In this document: in pieces, positions 24,500 through 35,244 of the stretch
Layout: each line of letters starts with the position of its first letter
How positions within the stretch are numbered: position 1 is the first letter of the stretch
The notes under the pieces: generated by a model
What the model was told of the DNA's origin: nothing
What the model saw: the letters and a program-made list of their open reading frames with translations, nothing else
Databases searched by the model: none
Position numbers and translations under genes: made by a program
From: Flavobacteriaceae bacterium
GTDB taxonomy: Bacteria > Bacteroidota > Bacteroidia > Flavobacteriales > Flavobacteriaceae
Direction: 5' to 3'
Length of the DNA stretch: 64,000 nucleotides
Assembly: GCA_028280265.1 (NCBI GenBank)
Contig: JANQMD010000024.1
Span: 1 to 64,000 of the forward strand

Positions 24500-26569
24500 C
24501 TAAGCATTTTCTAATGACTCTTTAAAAACATTTTCTTGATATAGGAGTAACTCTTTTTTTGTGATAAAATAACCTCTTCCAAGTAGATGAAGATAATCGT
24601 ATAAAGCAGTAAATAGTATGGTAAGATTATTGTCGAAATACATGGTTTTTCCAAAGTATTGAAGTTCTTCAGCTAAGTATTTATCTATGTTTTCCCTTAT
24701 CTGAACTGTAATTTCATCTTTGTATTTTTCGTTTTCCAGTAAGCTTTGCAATTCTTTTTTGAATTTAAACTCTAGGGTTTTTATTTTTTTAAAATTAGAT
24801 CTTATGGTATCATAATCTGTTTTTAAATGAATAAAGTGTAACTCATTAGAAAGGCTATTGTATATTTCTACTTTTTCCTCATAAACTTTATTAAAATTAA
24901 AAAAGTCTTCGTAGAGCCTTTGTAGTTTTCCGCGAATGTATTCAGGACCAAGTTTCTCTTTTTTAGCAAAATAGGTGTAAATTCTTACGTCATTTTGTTT
25001 TATTTGCTCATTAAAAACTTCAAGTTCCTTAGTGAGATTAGATATTAATTGAGAACTATGTTTTCTTTTGTACTTTTTACCATCATAGTCAAAAGATTTT
25101 ATAGGAATCTTTTTATCCTTAATGAGTGATATGGTTTCAATATCACTTTCTAATGCAGTTGTTTGGTACACAAGGTCTACTTTTTGATTAGAAAATAAAT
25201 CTTCTATACTTTCCTCAACTTGTTGATCATTAATTTTTTCAAAATCTAATTCTATGGGGCTTTTGTCGTCGTAATAACCATTATAGAATTTAGAAAATGT
25301 ATTTTTTTCTAATTGTTTTTCAAAATCTTTAGAGAAATCTTCAAAAGGGAGGTTTTTAATTTCTCCCTGATATTCAACACTTATAAATGAGTTATTTGTT
25401 AATTCTTTCTGAATTTCATTGAGATTTTTAATAAGTGCATTAGCAGGAATAGTCTCTTGGTCAGAAACTCGTTTAGCTTCATGTTTTAACTTATCTATTC
25501 GTTCCTCAGTACTAGGATGTGAAGCCCATTGGTTTTTAATAATAAGCTTGGATTTATTGAACTTATTCAAATCATTAAAAGAAACTTGCGGGAGTGAGTT
25601 TGAATATGATAAATTACTGTTTTTTGCAAAAAGATCCATGACAAAAAGTTGCTCAAGAAATACATTATTGCTCTTTTTATTTTCTGCAATTCTTTCTCCA
25701 TAGTACTCAAAGACAGCATTTAAGGAGTAGTCAGATAATTGCATTCTTAATAAAGAACTAACCAAAGGTTGATATCCAGTTACATTAGCGGCAATCAAAT
25801 CGGCATGAAACTCCATTTCTCTGGAAAGTGCTAAATGTCTTTTATTAACTAGGTTATACATTTGAGCTAGAATCCATTGTATTCCTTTCACAATTTCTAG
25901 AGCTATCAGAGCAAAGATGGCTATATAACTACTTACATCTCCCCATTTTTTTAGTGTATTATCATAGTCATCATTTTCGTAAAGCAAATTAAAAATGACT
26001 TGATTTACATAATATACATAACTACCGACTTTCATAGATCGTTGTGAAAAATGCCCAAACTCATGAGCTAAAATGGCTTTTAATTCTTCCTTTGTGATTG
26101 TATTGATCAATCCTAATCCTATCATTAGGTTTTTCCTCACGGGAAAAAACATACTTAGAAAACTAGAATTATAAAAAACAGAAGCATTTACTTCTGATGA
26201 TAAATAGACCTTTTTTGGAAAATCTGTATCTACTCTATCTACAACTTCCTTGATCAAAGCAAATAGTTCGGGTTGTCCATCTTTTGTAATCTCTTTTAAA
26301 TGAGAACGGTCTACTTTATGAGATTTAAACAAGAATTTTATCAAAAAAGAAAAGATAATAATTCCAAAACTAGCCAATCCAATTCCTACAACACCAGTGA
26401 TAAGACCAGGAGCATTAGTAACAATTGTATATGCAGCATATAAGCTAAAAATGGTAATAGCAACTGAAGCTACTAAAAGAATTATATACGTTAATACGAA
26501 AACTACAATTGATAATATAGCGCGAACTGCCTGAGATTTAAACTCAGGTGAAATTTGAATATCTTTCAT
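24500..26569 (-). CDS. M48-family membrane metalloprotease
   Basis: This zinc peptidase of the HtpX/Ste24-like M48 family has about 689 residues from the preferred ATG at 26569; the upstream TTG at 26581 adds four. Two N-terminal membrane segments (about 20-50 and 58-85) precede the HEFGH zinc motif (H173, E174, H177 on the longer numbering). A second hydrophobic stretch (about 205-225) and a distal zinc-ligand Glu in REMEFHAD follow. The C-terminal 300 residues are largely helical, charged and not recognisable. It probably acts in membrane-protein quality control. Confidence 0.85.
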   Translation of the reverse strand: MKDIQISPEFKSQAVRAILSIVVFVLTYIILLVASVAITIFSLYAAYTIVTNAPGLITGVVGIGLASFGIIIFSFLIKFLFKSHKVDRSHLKEITKDGQPELFALIKEVVDRVDTDFPKKVYLSSEVNASVFYNSSFLSMFFPVRKNLMIGLGLINTITKEELKAILAHEFGHFSQRSMKVGSYVYYVNQVIFNLLYENDDYDNTLKKWGDVSSYIAIFALIALEIVKGIQWILAQMYNLVNKRHLALSREMEFHADLIAANVTGYQPLVSSLLRMQLSDYSLNAVFEYYGERIAENKKSNNVFLEQLFVMDLFAKNSNLSYSNSLPQVSFNDLNKFNKSKLIIKNQWASHPSTEERIDKLKHEAKRVSDQETIPANALIKNLNEIQKELTNNSFISVEYQGEIKNLPFEDFSKDFEKQLEKNTFSKFYNGYYDDKSPIELDFEKINDQQVEESIEDLFSNQKVDLVYQTTALESDIETISLIKDKKIPIKSFDYDGKKYKRKHSSQLISNLTKELEVFNEQIKQNDVRIYTYFAKKEKLGPEYIRGKLQRLYEDFFNFNKVYEEKVEIYNSLSNELHFIHLKTDYDTIRSNFKKIKTLEFKFKKELQSLLENEKYKDEITVQIRENIDKYLAEELQYFGKTMYFDNNLTILFTALYDYLHLLGRGYFITKKELLLYQENVFKESLENA

Positions 26570-26754
26570 AGGTATCAGCAATTTTAATTAAAGTCATAAC
26601 AACGTAGTAGCTAAAATAGTAAATTAATTTATATATTTAGAATCACTTGTTTATTAACTAATGTAAATAATGTTGTACACTTAGATTCTATCCTTTAAAA
26701 TTAAGTTACAAAGCTGTTGCAAAGGGAATTTATAATAGCTACGATACGAATAAG

Positions 26755-27903
26755 TTAATCCTCTATAGCATCCGTTACCAATTTCATAAATTCACCTAGT
26801 TTTCTACTATTCAACCAACGAGTGACAACTACCAAATCATTTTCTTCATCAATAACAATGAAGTTTCCTCCAAATCCTTTGGCGGAATAGACATTTTTGG
26901 AAATCCCCTTCATGCTTTCTTGTGAGTTTAACCACCACATAAATCCATAATCTTTTCTTGCTTTAGATGGAACTCTGGCCGCTTGTATCCACTCTTTTGA
27001 GATCAACTGTTTGCCTTTCCATTTCCCCTGTCGTAAAAACAACAGTCCAAAGCGTGCATGGTCGAGTGTATTGATAAAAATGCCGCCACCAAAATGACCT
27101 CCTCCACTTACAGATTGCATCATAATTCCATCTACATTTACAAAGGAATTCTTATAGCCATACCAACGCCAAGTAGTGGATGCTCCTATAGGGTCCATGA
27201 TTTTTTCCTTTAATACAACTGGCAAAGGCTTTCTCCAGACTTGTAATAGAGAATAGGCGAGAAGATTTACACGAACATCATTGTACTTAAAAAAAGTACC
27301 GGGCTCGTTTAATTTTCTATTTTTCCAATCGTCAATGGTTCCTTTCTTTGGAGGGCGGTCTGCCCAATCCTCAATGTCGAAAAGAGATCCTGACCAGTCA
27401 GAAGACTGTGTGAGAAGATGTCTCCAAGTAATTTTAGAGTTATGTGGACCTTGATAAGTACCATCAGTAACATATTTATCTACTTTTTCATCAACATTAT
27501 TTATTAATTGAGCATCAACGGCCAACCCAGCTACGGTAGACAAATAGCTTTTTGCGACACTAAAGGTCATATCTACCCGATCTACATCACCCCATTTTGC
27601 TATGATATAACCATTTTTTAGAATTAACCCAGCTGGCTTTCCTCGCTTTTTCATAGGGCCTAAAATTCTAAAATTTGGCTCTCTTCCAAAAGCTTTTGTA
27701 TTGGCAACTCTCAAATCAATATCTACACTGTTCTCATTTTTGAGAGCATAGTCAATGACAGATTTAAGCTTATCCGCGTTCATTCCTACTTCTGATGGCT
27801 TTTTTGTCTTCCAGTTTTTATCAGGATAGTAAGTTTGTCCCGAAAGGGTAAAAAAGACGAATAAAAAGGTGAAAAAAATAAAAGCCTTTGTAGAGATTTT
27901 CAT
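26755..27903 (-). CDS. Secreted beta-lactamase-family serine hydrolase
   Basis: This 382-residue protein has a signal peptide (about residues 1-22) and a class C beta-lactamase/penicillin-binding-like domain. The nucleophile motif is S115-V-A-K118 (SVAKSYLS). A Tyr box (KYNDVRVN) and a C-terminal GFGGNFIVID segment corresponding to the KTG region follow. Family members include esterases, peptidases and 6-aminohexanoate-dimer hydrolases, so the substrate is open. It is divergent from the AraC-type regulator gene across about 330 bp. Confidence 0.85.
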   Translation of the reverse strand: MKISTKAFIFFTFLFVFFTLSGQTYYPDKNWKTKKPSEVGMNADKLKSVIDYALKNENSVDIDLRVANTKAFGREPNFRILGPMKKRGKPAGLILKNGYIIAKWGDVDRVDMTFSVAKSYLSTVAGLAVDAQLINNVDEKVDKYVTDGTYQGPHNSKITWRHLLTQSSDWSGSLFDIEDWADRPPKKGTIDDWKNRKLNEPGTFFKYNDVRVNLLAYSLLQVWRKPLPVVLKEKIMDPIGASTTWRWYGYKNSFVNVDGIMMQSVSGGGHFGGGIFINTLDHARFGLLFLRQGKWKGKQLISKEWIQAARVPSKARKDYGFMWWLNSQESMKGISKNVYSAKGFGGNFIVIDEENDLVVVTRWLNSRKLGEFMKLVTDAIED

Positions 27904-28231
27904 GATCGTTAAAATTGTTTGGATATAAAGATAGTTAACTTAACAATATGTAAACTCTATAAATTAATAACGAAAAATACAGTAGAGAAAGAATGAAATT
28001 TTGAAGTTTTTATTCGAATGATAATTTGAGAGAAAATAACAACATTTGATTGTTAAACTTAGTGTGGTAAGTATTACCACTTATTTTTTGGAATAATAGT
28101 AATCATTTGTAGTAACATTAAACGTTTAAAAGGTAAACTATTATCGGAAGATACCTTCTTTAACTCTATGTTAACAGTGTAGATTTCTTTTAAGAAATAA
28201 TTTTAACAGATTAATAAGAAAACCTAAATTA
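27904..28231. other. Divergent regulatory region
   Basis: 328 bases between the serine hydrolase and AraC-type regulator genes, AT-rich, with one clear palindrome at 28064-28080 and no ORF. Confidence 0.4.
28064..28080. promoter_or_regulatory. Palindrome GTGGTAA-gta-TTACCAC
   Basis: A perfect 7-bp inverted repeat with a 3-bp centre sits in the divergent region. It could be an operator; the following TTATTTTTT also allows a weak terminator. Confidence 0.35.
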
Positions 28232-29734
28232 TTGAAAAAGCAAGTGAGGATTAAAAGTGTAATAATTGTAGTTTTATTTCTAATGGTTAGTATGAAAACA
28301 CATACTACTAATAATCTAAAAAATTCCTTTATAGAATATGTAGAAATTGATACCTATAATATTGATTTTTTATATCAAGGGCCACTAAAATCTTATGTGC
28401 AAGAAACAATAGGTTTAGAAAAAGACAGCATTGTATTAAAAAATGTGAAAGAGAAGGCAATCAACTATGCAAAAATTGGTAATGCAAAACTATCGGTAGA
28501 AAATGCAGAAAAATACATAAAGGTAAAATACAATGCTAATTTGTTATATGACACCTCTTTTCAAACCATTGAAAATACTACTGAGTATCAAGAATTAGCT
28601 GGAAAATACCTTCAAAAAATTGACTTTTGGACAATTCTTTTCATTATTGTTGGGATAATGGGTACATTCTTTTCAGTTATTATTAACCTTAGAAAGAAAA
28701 GAGATAAAATTGGAAACTTGATGATTAGCCTTTTTGTTTTGTTTCATTCTTTGTTTAGTATTCACATAGGTCTATACCTTTCCAGATTGGATCTTTTGAC
28801 TCCTCACTTATTGTATTTCAGTACTATTTTTTCATTTTTATACGGTCCCCTATTGTACTTATATTTTAAGCGAATTACTTTTAATTACCAGTTAAAAAAG
28901 ATAGATATACTACATCTGCTGCCCTCTTTAGTGCTGTTAGCATACTTGTCACCGATTTATATGCTTTCACAAGAGGAGAAGCTTGAAATATTGTACAATA
29001 GATATGACGTAAGAAACACATCACTGTCCTTTTTGGTCTATTTAAAATACATCTCTTTATCTTCTTATGCCTATTTGGTTTATCGAATATTTAGAAAAAA
29101 AACCAAGAAAAATGCAATTAAAGTAAACAGGCAAGTCTTTTTGTGGAAGCGAAATATAATGGTACTGTATTTTTTATATGTCATCATTTATATTTTTTAT
29201 GGGTTGTCTGTTACTAAAATAGTTTCTTCAGAAGGCTTTACGTATTCATTGGTTTCTCTCTTAGGCATTATCATTTTATATGTAGGTTATATTGCTTACA
29301 TACAGCCTGATATTTTTGATAAAAAATATGTTTTTGAAGATGAAATGTTGTTTAAATATAAAAAATCAGGTTTAACAAATAGCTACTCTGAAGAATTGAA
29401 AAATCAATTGTTGGAGTTATTCTTAAATCAGAAAATTTATAGAAATAACAACTTGACACTTAAATGTTTGGCAGACAAATTAGGAGCGACGAGACACAAT
29501 GTTTCTCAGGTGATTAATGAGCATTTCGAGATGAATTTTTTTCAATTAGTGAATAAATACAGAGTACTAGAAGCTATTGAAATACTGAGAGCAGATAACA
29601 ATAGAAGTTTAAAAATTATTGATATTGCTTACGATGTCGGCTTTAATAACAAAGTTACTTTTAACAGAGCCTTTAAATCTGAAACTCAAATGACACCTAG
29701 TGAATTTTTAGAAAAAGAGGTCGAGTCGGTTTAA
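28232..29734 (+). CDS. Membrane-bound AraC-type transcriptional regulator
   Basis: This protein of about 500 residues begins at a TTG with a signal-like hydrophobic segment; an ATG at 28283 is an alternative. An extracytoplasmic N-terminal part (about 30-125) precedes roughly seven membrane helices (about 130-360) and a C-terminal AraC HTH domain (about 390-495). The latter has LADKLGATRHNVSQVINEH and the second-helix signature IAYDVGFNNKVTFNRAFK ending TPSEFL. Such proteins sense a signal at the membrane and bind DNA directly. It precedes the SusCD pair by about 690 bp on the same strand, so it may control that locus; this is inference. Confidence 0.85.
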   Translation: MKKQVRIKSVIIVVLFLMVSMKTHTTNNLKNSFIEYVEIDTYNIDFLYQGPLKSYVQETIGLEKDSIVLKNVKEKAINYAKIGNAKLSVENAEKYIKVKYNANLLYDTSFQTIENTTEYQELAGKYLQKIDFWTILFIIVGIMGTFFSVIINLRKKRDKIGNLMISLFVLFHSLFSIHIGLYLSRLDLLTPHLLYFSTIFSFLYGPLLYLYFKRITFNYQLKKIDILHLLPSLVLLAYLSPIYMLSQEEKLEILYNRYDVRNTSLSFLVYLKYISLSSYAYLVYRIFRKKTKKNAIKVNRQVFLWKRNIMVLYFLYVIIYIFYGLSVTKIVSSEGFTYSLVSLLGIIILYVGYIAYIQPDIFDKKYVFEDEMLFKYKKSGLTNSYSEELKNQLLELFLNQKIYRNNNLTLKCLADKLGATRHNVSQVINEHFEMNFFQLVNKYRVLEAIEILRADNNRSLKIIDIAYDVGFNNKVTFNRAFKSETQMTPSEFLEKEVESV

Positions 29735-30425
29735 TCAAAAAAATGAGGTTATTCCAGAGAAATTAGTTTGTGCTCATTTAAGGTGTTCCAATGTTTAAAA
29801 ACATTCTATTTTTTTACTCTTAACTTGAATTGTTAATAAACAGATTGCTATATCTTTTTCTTGCTGATTGGTCTTATTTTCGAATGAATTATTGGGAAAA
29901 TCAATAGGTGAATTCGAAATAGAAAAAAGTTATGAAAGTCAGTATTTAATGTGAATCTGGCATAAGAAACCATTGCAAATACACTCTTTAAAATGTAAAA
30001 AGAAAGCTTTAACCGATTTGCTATTCCTGCGTATCATGCTTAATATATCTAAGTCAGGGCAGGAATCCATGAAAATAGTTGCCTTTAGATTTCCGTTCCT
30101 GTTTGCTGTACTTACCTGCCCTGCTTAGCCTATAGAAAATACAAATCAAGAATTTTTCTATTGCATTTACTTTCAGTCAGCAATGAACTCTCATTAACAC
30201 AATGTAAAATACAAGGAACAATTCTTCGGAGAAGTTATATATGATAGGCTTTACCTATTTCACCTATCAAAAACAGTTCATTTGAGCTCATTTGAATTAA
30301 TTATAGCTGGTCATTAAAACGACATACTCAAATCCATTAAACTTTGTCTTATTTGATATTTTGAATTAATACCAGCTTTTTTGATTCGAAACACTAATTC
30401 AAATTATCACATTAAAAACAATTTT
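29735..30425. other. Long intergenic region upstream of SusCD
   Basis: About 690 bases without a supported gene. It holds a REP-like inverted repeat (30023-30128) and presumably the SusC promoter, with TTTG and TATTTTG-like boxes around 30345-30365 that do not fit the consensus spacing exactly. Confidence 0.45.
30023..30128. repeat. REP-like nested inverted repeats
   Basis: CTAAGtCAGGGCAGG (30049-30063) pairs with CCTGCCCTGCTTAG (30115-30128). A second pair, ATTCCTGC (30023-30030) and GCAGGAAT (30059-30066), overlaps it, so two alternative hairpins can form. Confidence 0.65.
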
Positions 30426-33400
30426 ATGAAATTAAAACAGATGGTATTCCTGTTGCTGTTTCTGATGGGTGTCTATGCGCATGCTCAAGATGTAACAATT
30501 TCAGGAAAAGTATCAGACAAAACTGATGCTCTTGTTGGCGTAACTGTAATCGTTAAAGGAACAGCAAGGGGTACTGAAACTGATTTTGATGGTAAATATA
30601 CTATCAAAGCAAAAACAGGAGATGTATTAGTTTTCAGGTACCTAGGGTACAAAACTATAGAGAGAACTGTGGCTTCTTCAACCACTATTGATGTAATCAT
30701 GGAAGAAGGGGGAGAAGTACTCGATGAAGTAGTAGTTACTGCACTTGGATTATCTAGGGATGAAAAAACCTTAGGGTATTCTGCTCAAAAAGTACAGTCA
30801 GGTAACATAGAGAAAACTGCTCAAGGAAACTTAGTAAACGCACTTAATGGTTTGGTTGCTGGAGTAAATATAACTAGCTCCAGCGGAGCACCTGGTGCGT
30901 CGGCAAATATTGTCATTAGAGGATCTTCAAGTATCTCAGGAAACAATCAACCTCTTTTTGTAATAGATGGATTGCCTATTAGTAACAATACAGACAATGG
31001 ATCTGTAAATGGTACACTAAATGGTACAGACTTTAGAGATTATGGAAAAACTGTAGGCGTAAATAGAGCTGCGGATATTGATCCTAATGACATTGAGTCT
31101 ATTACAGTACTAAAAGGAGGTGCCGCAACAGCTCTTTATGGTAATAGAGCAGTAAATGGGGCTATTATTATTACGACAAAAAGAGGAAAAGAAGGCAAGG
31201 GACTTAATATTACACTTAATTCGAGGTTTTCATATGAATCACCAAATAAGCTTCCTTCTTTTACTCACAAATATGCCAGAGGTAGAAATGGAGCTTACTC
31301 AAATGTAACCCACTGGAGTTGGGGACCAGCTTATTCAGACAATCCAGTATTTCCAGCGAATACTTTGATAGATTTAGCAGGTACAGGAACCTTACAAGAT
31401 GTATCAGGTCAGCGTATTCCTCAATTTATAGATAATTATAAAAACTTCTGGACAACCGGGCAAACTCAACAAACTTCTGTATCTGTCTCTGGAGGGAATG
31501 AAAAAGGAACTTTTTATACTTCTTTAGGTAGACATGACCAGTCTGGTATTATTCCAAACAGTGGGTATAAAAGAATAAATTCAACGATTAAAGGAGATTA
31601 TAAAATAACCGACAAGTTTAAAATTGGAGGTTATGCGACATATGCAAATACGGTTACTGATGCTCATCAGGGAGCTAATGATGGACTACAGGGGTTGGGT
31701 TATTACCACCATATGTGGGATATCAATTCCAGAAAATGGAAAAGCCCACAAGGTACAAGAACCTGGTTTAGTACAGCTGTTCCTGAACCAAACTGGTCCG
31801 CTTACGAAGAGATCGAAAGAGGAAATACCAATCGATTTATTGGAAATTTAAACTTTTCTTATGATATAAAAGAATGGTTGAAATTATCCTACAGAGTTGG
31901 TATAGATACCTATAGTGATGATAAAAATATGAATAGACCTGTGAGCTCAGTAAATACAACAAACAGAGCAGGTGACATTTATGAAATTAGAATTAACAAT
32001 AAAGATTTTAACTCGGATATAATTTTAACTGGGAATTTCGAACTGGAAAATGATTTTAACATCAACTTTTTAGCTGGAAACAATGTTTATGAAACGCTTT
32101 ACGATCGATTGTTTGTTCAAGGAGATGGACTTTCTGTAGGTGGGTTTAACGACATTTCCAATGCTGTTACCATAACCTCAAACAATTTGACTTTACGTAA
32201 AAGAACAATTGGTGTATTTGGTGAAGTAAGTATGGATTTTAAAAACACATATTTTCTAACACTAACTGGTAGAAATGACTGGTCATCTACCTTGCCTAAA
32301 GGAGCAAATTCATTTTTCTATCCATCCGTAGGAGCTTCTGTGGTGCTAACAGAACTAATGGATGAGCAACCGAGTTGGTTATCTTTTGCCAGAGTAAAAG
32401 GATCGTGGGCTAAATTAGGAAACGATTCAAATGGACTCTATGCAACAACGGATGTTTACGCTAAAAGAGACCCTAATGTTTTAGGGCAACCTAAGTTTAC
32501 AGTTTCTACTACACAGGGGAATCCAAATATAAAACCAGAAATATCCTCGACATGGGAAGTTGGAACTGAATTCAGACTGTTTGACAATCTTATTAATGTT
32601 GATTTAACTTACTACAACAGAACAACGAAAGATCAGGTGGTGAGCATTCCATTATCTTCTACAACTGGATATGGAGCTTACTTCGACAATGCAGGAGAGA
32701 TCGTAAATAACGGTATTGAATTGGTATTAGGATTCAATAATATCTTAAGAAAAACTGGAAGTGGTTTAAAGTGGGATGTGCTGTTCAATTTTACAAAAAA
32801 CAAGAATGAAGTAAAATCGATCCCAGCTGGGCTAGATGAAATTATCATTGGTTATGGATATTGGAATGGAGCAAATATTGTAGCCAGACCTGGATTGCCT
32901 TACGGAACTTTCGTAGGATCTGGATATAAAAGAAATGCTCAAGGAGTTTTATTACTAGACAATAATGGATATCCTCAAGTGGCTACAGAAAACCTTGTGC
33001 TAGGAGACCCTAATCCGGACTGGGTTTTAAACATTAACAATGGAATAAGCTACAAAGGTTTTTCACTAAATGCTACATTTGAAATTAGAAAAGGAGGAGA
33101 AATTCTGAATGACTCTGAAGCTTTTTGGGTGTACTCAGGTCTTAGTCAGACTACAGCAGAAAGATACTACAATGCAAATACTCCAAGTGCAAATGCCACT
33201 CGAGTTTTTGATGGTATCATAGAATCTACTGGACAGCAAAGTACTATTGCTGCTCCATTAACAAATGGTTACTATCACAATCAAAATTCTTTTGTAGATG
33301 AAGCACATATCGAGGATGCTTCATGGGTTCGGTTACGAAATGTAAGCTTAACATATTCCTTACCAAATGAAGCATTGAAAAATACAATTTTCAGAAAGGT

Positions 33401-33560
33401 AGACTTTTCATTTATAGGAAGAAATTTATGGCTTAGTACAAAGTACAAAGGAATAGATCCAGAAACAAATGCTTTGGGAGCTGGGAATATTCAAGGAGTG
33501 GACTTAATTGGAGCACCTGGAACAAAAAGTTATGGTTTTGGTGTTAAAGTAGAATTTTAA
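30426..33560 (+). CDS. SusC/RagA-family TonB-linked outer membrane protein
   Basis: The preferred ATG at 30426 gives about 1044 residues with a signal peptide (MKLKQMVFLLLFLMGVYAHA). A carboxypeptidase-D-like regulatory domain follows (VSGKVSDKTDALVGVTVIV), then the DEVVVTALG segment, a TonB plug with VIRGSSSISGNNQPLFVIDG, and a long beta-barrel ending in a C-terminal Phe (GVKVEF). SusC proteins import oligosaccharides or peptides together with a SusD lipoprotein, which follows after 12 bp. No glycoside hydrolases are adjacent, so the substrate cannot be told. The upstream ATG at 30381 would place 15 residues before the signal peptide and is unlikely. Confidence 0.95.
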   Translation: MKLKQMVFLLLFLMGVYAHAQDVTISGKVSDKTDALVGVTVIVKGTARGTETDFDGKYTIKAKTGDVLVFRYLGYKTIERTVASSTTIDVIMEEGGEVLDEVVVTALGLSRDEKTLGYSAQKVQSGNIEKTAQGNLVNALNGLVAGVNITSSSGAPGASANIVIRGSSSISGNNQPLFVIDGLPISNNTDNGSVNGTLNGTDFRDYGKTVGVNRAADIDPNDIESITVLKGGAATALYGNRAVNGAIIITTKRGKEGKGLNITLNSRFSYESPNKLPSFTHKYARGRNGAYSNVTHWSWGPAYSDNPVFPANTLIDLAGTGTLQDVSGQRIPQFIDNYKNFWTTGQTQQTSVSVSGGNEKGTFYTSLGRHDQSGIIPNSGYKRINSTIKGDYKITDKFKIGGYATYANTVTDAHQGANDGLQGLGYYHHMWDINSRKWKSPQGTRTWFSTAVPEPNWSAYEEIERGNTNRFIGNLNFSYDIKEWLKLSYRVGIDTYSDDKNMNRPVSSVNTTNRAGDIYEIRINNKDFNSDIILTGNFELENDFNINFLAGNNVYETLYDRLFVQGDGLSVGGFNDISNAVTITSNNLTLRKRTIGVFGEVSMDFKNTYFLTLTGRNDWSSTLPKGANSFFYPSVGASVVLTELMDEQPSWLSFARVKGSWAKLGNDSNGLYATTDVYAKRDPNVLGQPKFTVSTTQGNPNIKPEISSTWEVGTEFRLFDNLINVDLTYYNRTTKDQVVSIPLSSTTGYGAYFDNAGEIVNNGIELVLGFNNILRKTGSGLKWDVLFNFTKNKNEVKSIPAGLDEIIIGYGYWNGANIVARPGLPYGTFVGSGYKRNAQGVLLLDNNGYPQVATENLVLGDPNPDWVLNINNGISYKGFSLNATFEIRKGGEILNDSEAFWVYSGLSQTTAERYYNANTPSANATRVFDGIIESTGQQSTIAAPLTNGYYHNQNSFVDEAHIEDASWVRLRNVSLTYSLPNEALKNTIFRKVDFSFIGRNLWLSTKYKGIDPETNALGAGNIQGVDLIGAPGTKSYGFGVKVEF

Positions 33561-33572
33561 AAAGTAAAGATC

Positions 33573-35042
33573 ATGAGAAAAATAATAATGAGCACAGTTC
33601 TGGTATTTTTGTTGTGCATACCTCAATCTTGTCAGGAAGAGTCACTCACAGAATTAAATATAGACCCAAATAATCCTTCAAATGTAAGTGTGAAATTAAC
33701 ATTTACAGCAGGATTAGACTACATACTATACAAGTATGGAAGATTTACAAATGGAACAGACTGGGATACATGGGCAGGACTATTTGTACAGACTTTTGCA
33801 GGAAATCACGGTAGTGGAATTAACTTCGACCAATATGAAATTCGAAATAATGATGCACTCTGGGGCAGATGGTATGACGGATTTAGAGATTTAAAAGATG
33901 TGATCGATAGAGGTAGTACTCAAAATGCATGGGGGCATGTAGGAGCCAGTAAGGTAATTACGGCACTTGGCCTTGGAAGCTTAACAAGTTTTTACGGAGA
34001 TATTCCGTGGAGCGAAGCACTACAAGGTGCTGCATTGCCACAACCTAAATTTGATACTCAGGAACAAATTTATCAAAGTATTTTCTCTTTGTTAAATGAA
34101 GCGATTGTCGATTTTGGAAAAGCATCATCAGTGACTATGGGTAGCGAAGACATTGTTTATGCGGGTAATATGAACAAATGGCGCGCTTTGGCCTATGCTT
34201 TGAAGGCCAGATATGAAAATCATTTTAGCAGAAAAGACCCTTCAGGATCGGCAACTAGAGCATTAGCTGCTATTCAGCAGGCAAAAGCTCTTGGTTTTAC
34301 ATCTCCTGCTGCGGATCTTAAGTTTCAATATGATAATGTAGGAGAATATCAGAATGGTTGGTTTGATATGTTCGAAAACAATCAAATGATTGCGTCGGAA
34401 AAGTTCATGAATATGCTTACGACAACAGGTGATCCTAGGAGGCTTTCGTACTGGAATAATATTAGCGTAGATGGTACGAATGTTGGTTTTACAGGTAAAT
34501 CGAACGGTTTTGGAACCTCAAACATCAGTTATTCTCCAATTGGACCTAAAGGATTTTATGGTAACCGTACATCAAGCCAATTAATTATGACGCATTTTGA
34601 GCTTTTATACATTGAGGCAGAAGCAGAATTCAGATTAAATAATGGGGCTACAGCTAATGCTGCATCTGCTTACAATCAGGCAATTACAGCTCAATTGAAT
34701 ATGGCAGTTCCAAACGATGCTACTTATGCAACAGAGTATATAACACTTAGAACTACTTATTTGGCAAATTTTGCAAATGAAACTGCGGCGACGTTAACTC
34801 TGGAAAAAATTATGACAGAAAAATACAAGTCGATGGTCACCATGAATGGAGAGTCATGGGTAGATGTTAGAAGGCATAATTATCAATATCCAAGCTATTT
34901 GGCAATCCCTGTTACTCAACAAGGAAGCGCGGTTGCCACAAACTTTATTCAACGTGTATTATATCCTCAGGAGTCTATTAATACTAATCCGAATACGCCC
35001 ACTACTGTTACAATTTTTAATAAGTTATGGATTTTCCAGTAA
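33573..35042 (+). CDS. SusD/RagB-family nutrient-binding lipoprotein
   Basis: This 489-residue surface lipoprotein has lipobox PQSC (lipidated C20). The mostly helical SusD-like body (SusD-like_2 type) contains conserved stretches such as LNIDPNNPSN near the N-terminus, LAYALKARY and FELLYIEAEAEFR. It caps the barrel of the SusC partner encoded 12 bp upstream. A strong terminator follows, so the pair is a minimal two-gene uptake unit with no enzymes. Confidence 0.93.
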   Translation: MRKIIMSTVLVFLLCIPQSCQEESLTELNIDPNNPSNVSVKLTFTAGLDYILYKYGRFTNGTDWDTWAGLFVQTFAGNHGSGINFDQYEIRNNDALWGRWYDGFRDLKDVIDRGSTQNAWGHVGASKVITALGLGSLTSFYGDIPWSEALQGAALPQPKFDTQEQIYQSIFSLLNEAIVDFGKASSVTMGSEDIVYAGNMNKWRALAYALKARYENHFSRKDPSGSATRALAAIQQAKALGFTSPAADLKFQYDNVGEYQNGWFDMFENNQMIASEKFMNMLTTTGDPRRLSYWNNISVDGTNVGFTGKSNGFGTSNISYSPIGPKGFYGNRTSSQLIMTHFELLYIEAEAEFRLNNGATANAASAYNQAITAQLNMAVPNDATYATEYITLRTTYLANFANETAATLTLEKIMTEKYKSMVTMNGESWVDVRRHNYQYPSYLAIPVTQQGSAVATNFIQRVLYPQESINTNPNTPTTVTIFNKLWIFQ

Positions 35043-35080
35043 GAATGACTTATCAATGATGTTTACTTTTTGAGAAGTGA

Positions 35081-35109
35081 AAAGGGTTGCTTTAAGCAAC
35101 CCTTTTTTT
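35081..35109 (+). terminator. Terminator of the SusCD operon
   Basis: An 11-bp perfect stem (35081-35091 with 35095-35105) with a TTA loop and a T run. Confidence 0.88.
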
Positions 35110-35244
35110 ATGTATTTAAAAATATAGTTTATTAGTAATTTAATATTCCGAGACTTCTCGCTAAATTAAATTTAGCCTTCTGTCAATGCATCGTATGCTT
35201 GCACTAACGCAAGATTCAGTCCTCAATATAAATGAAATTGAGAT

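Noticed and set aside
30381..30425. Upstream ATG for the SusC gene
   Set aside because: It would put 15 polar residues before an otherwise standard signal peptide that begins at the ATG at 30426.
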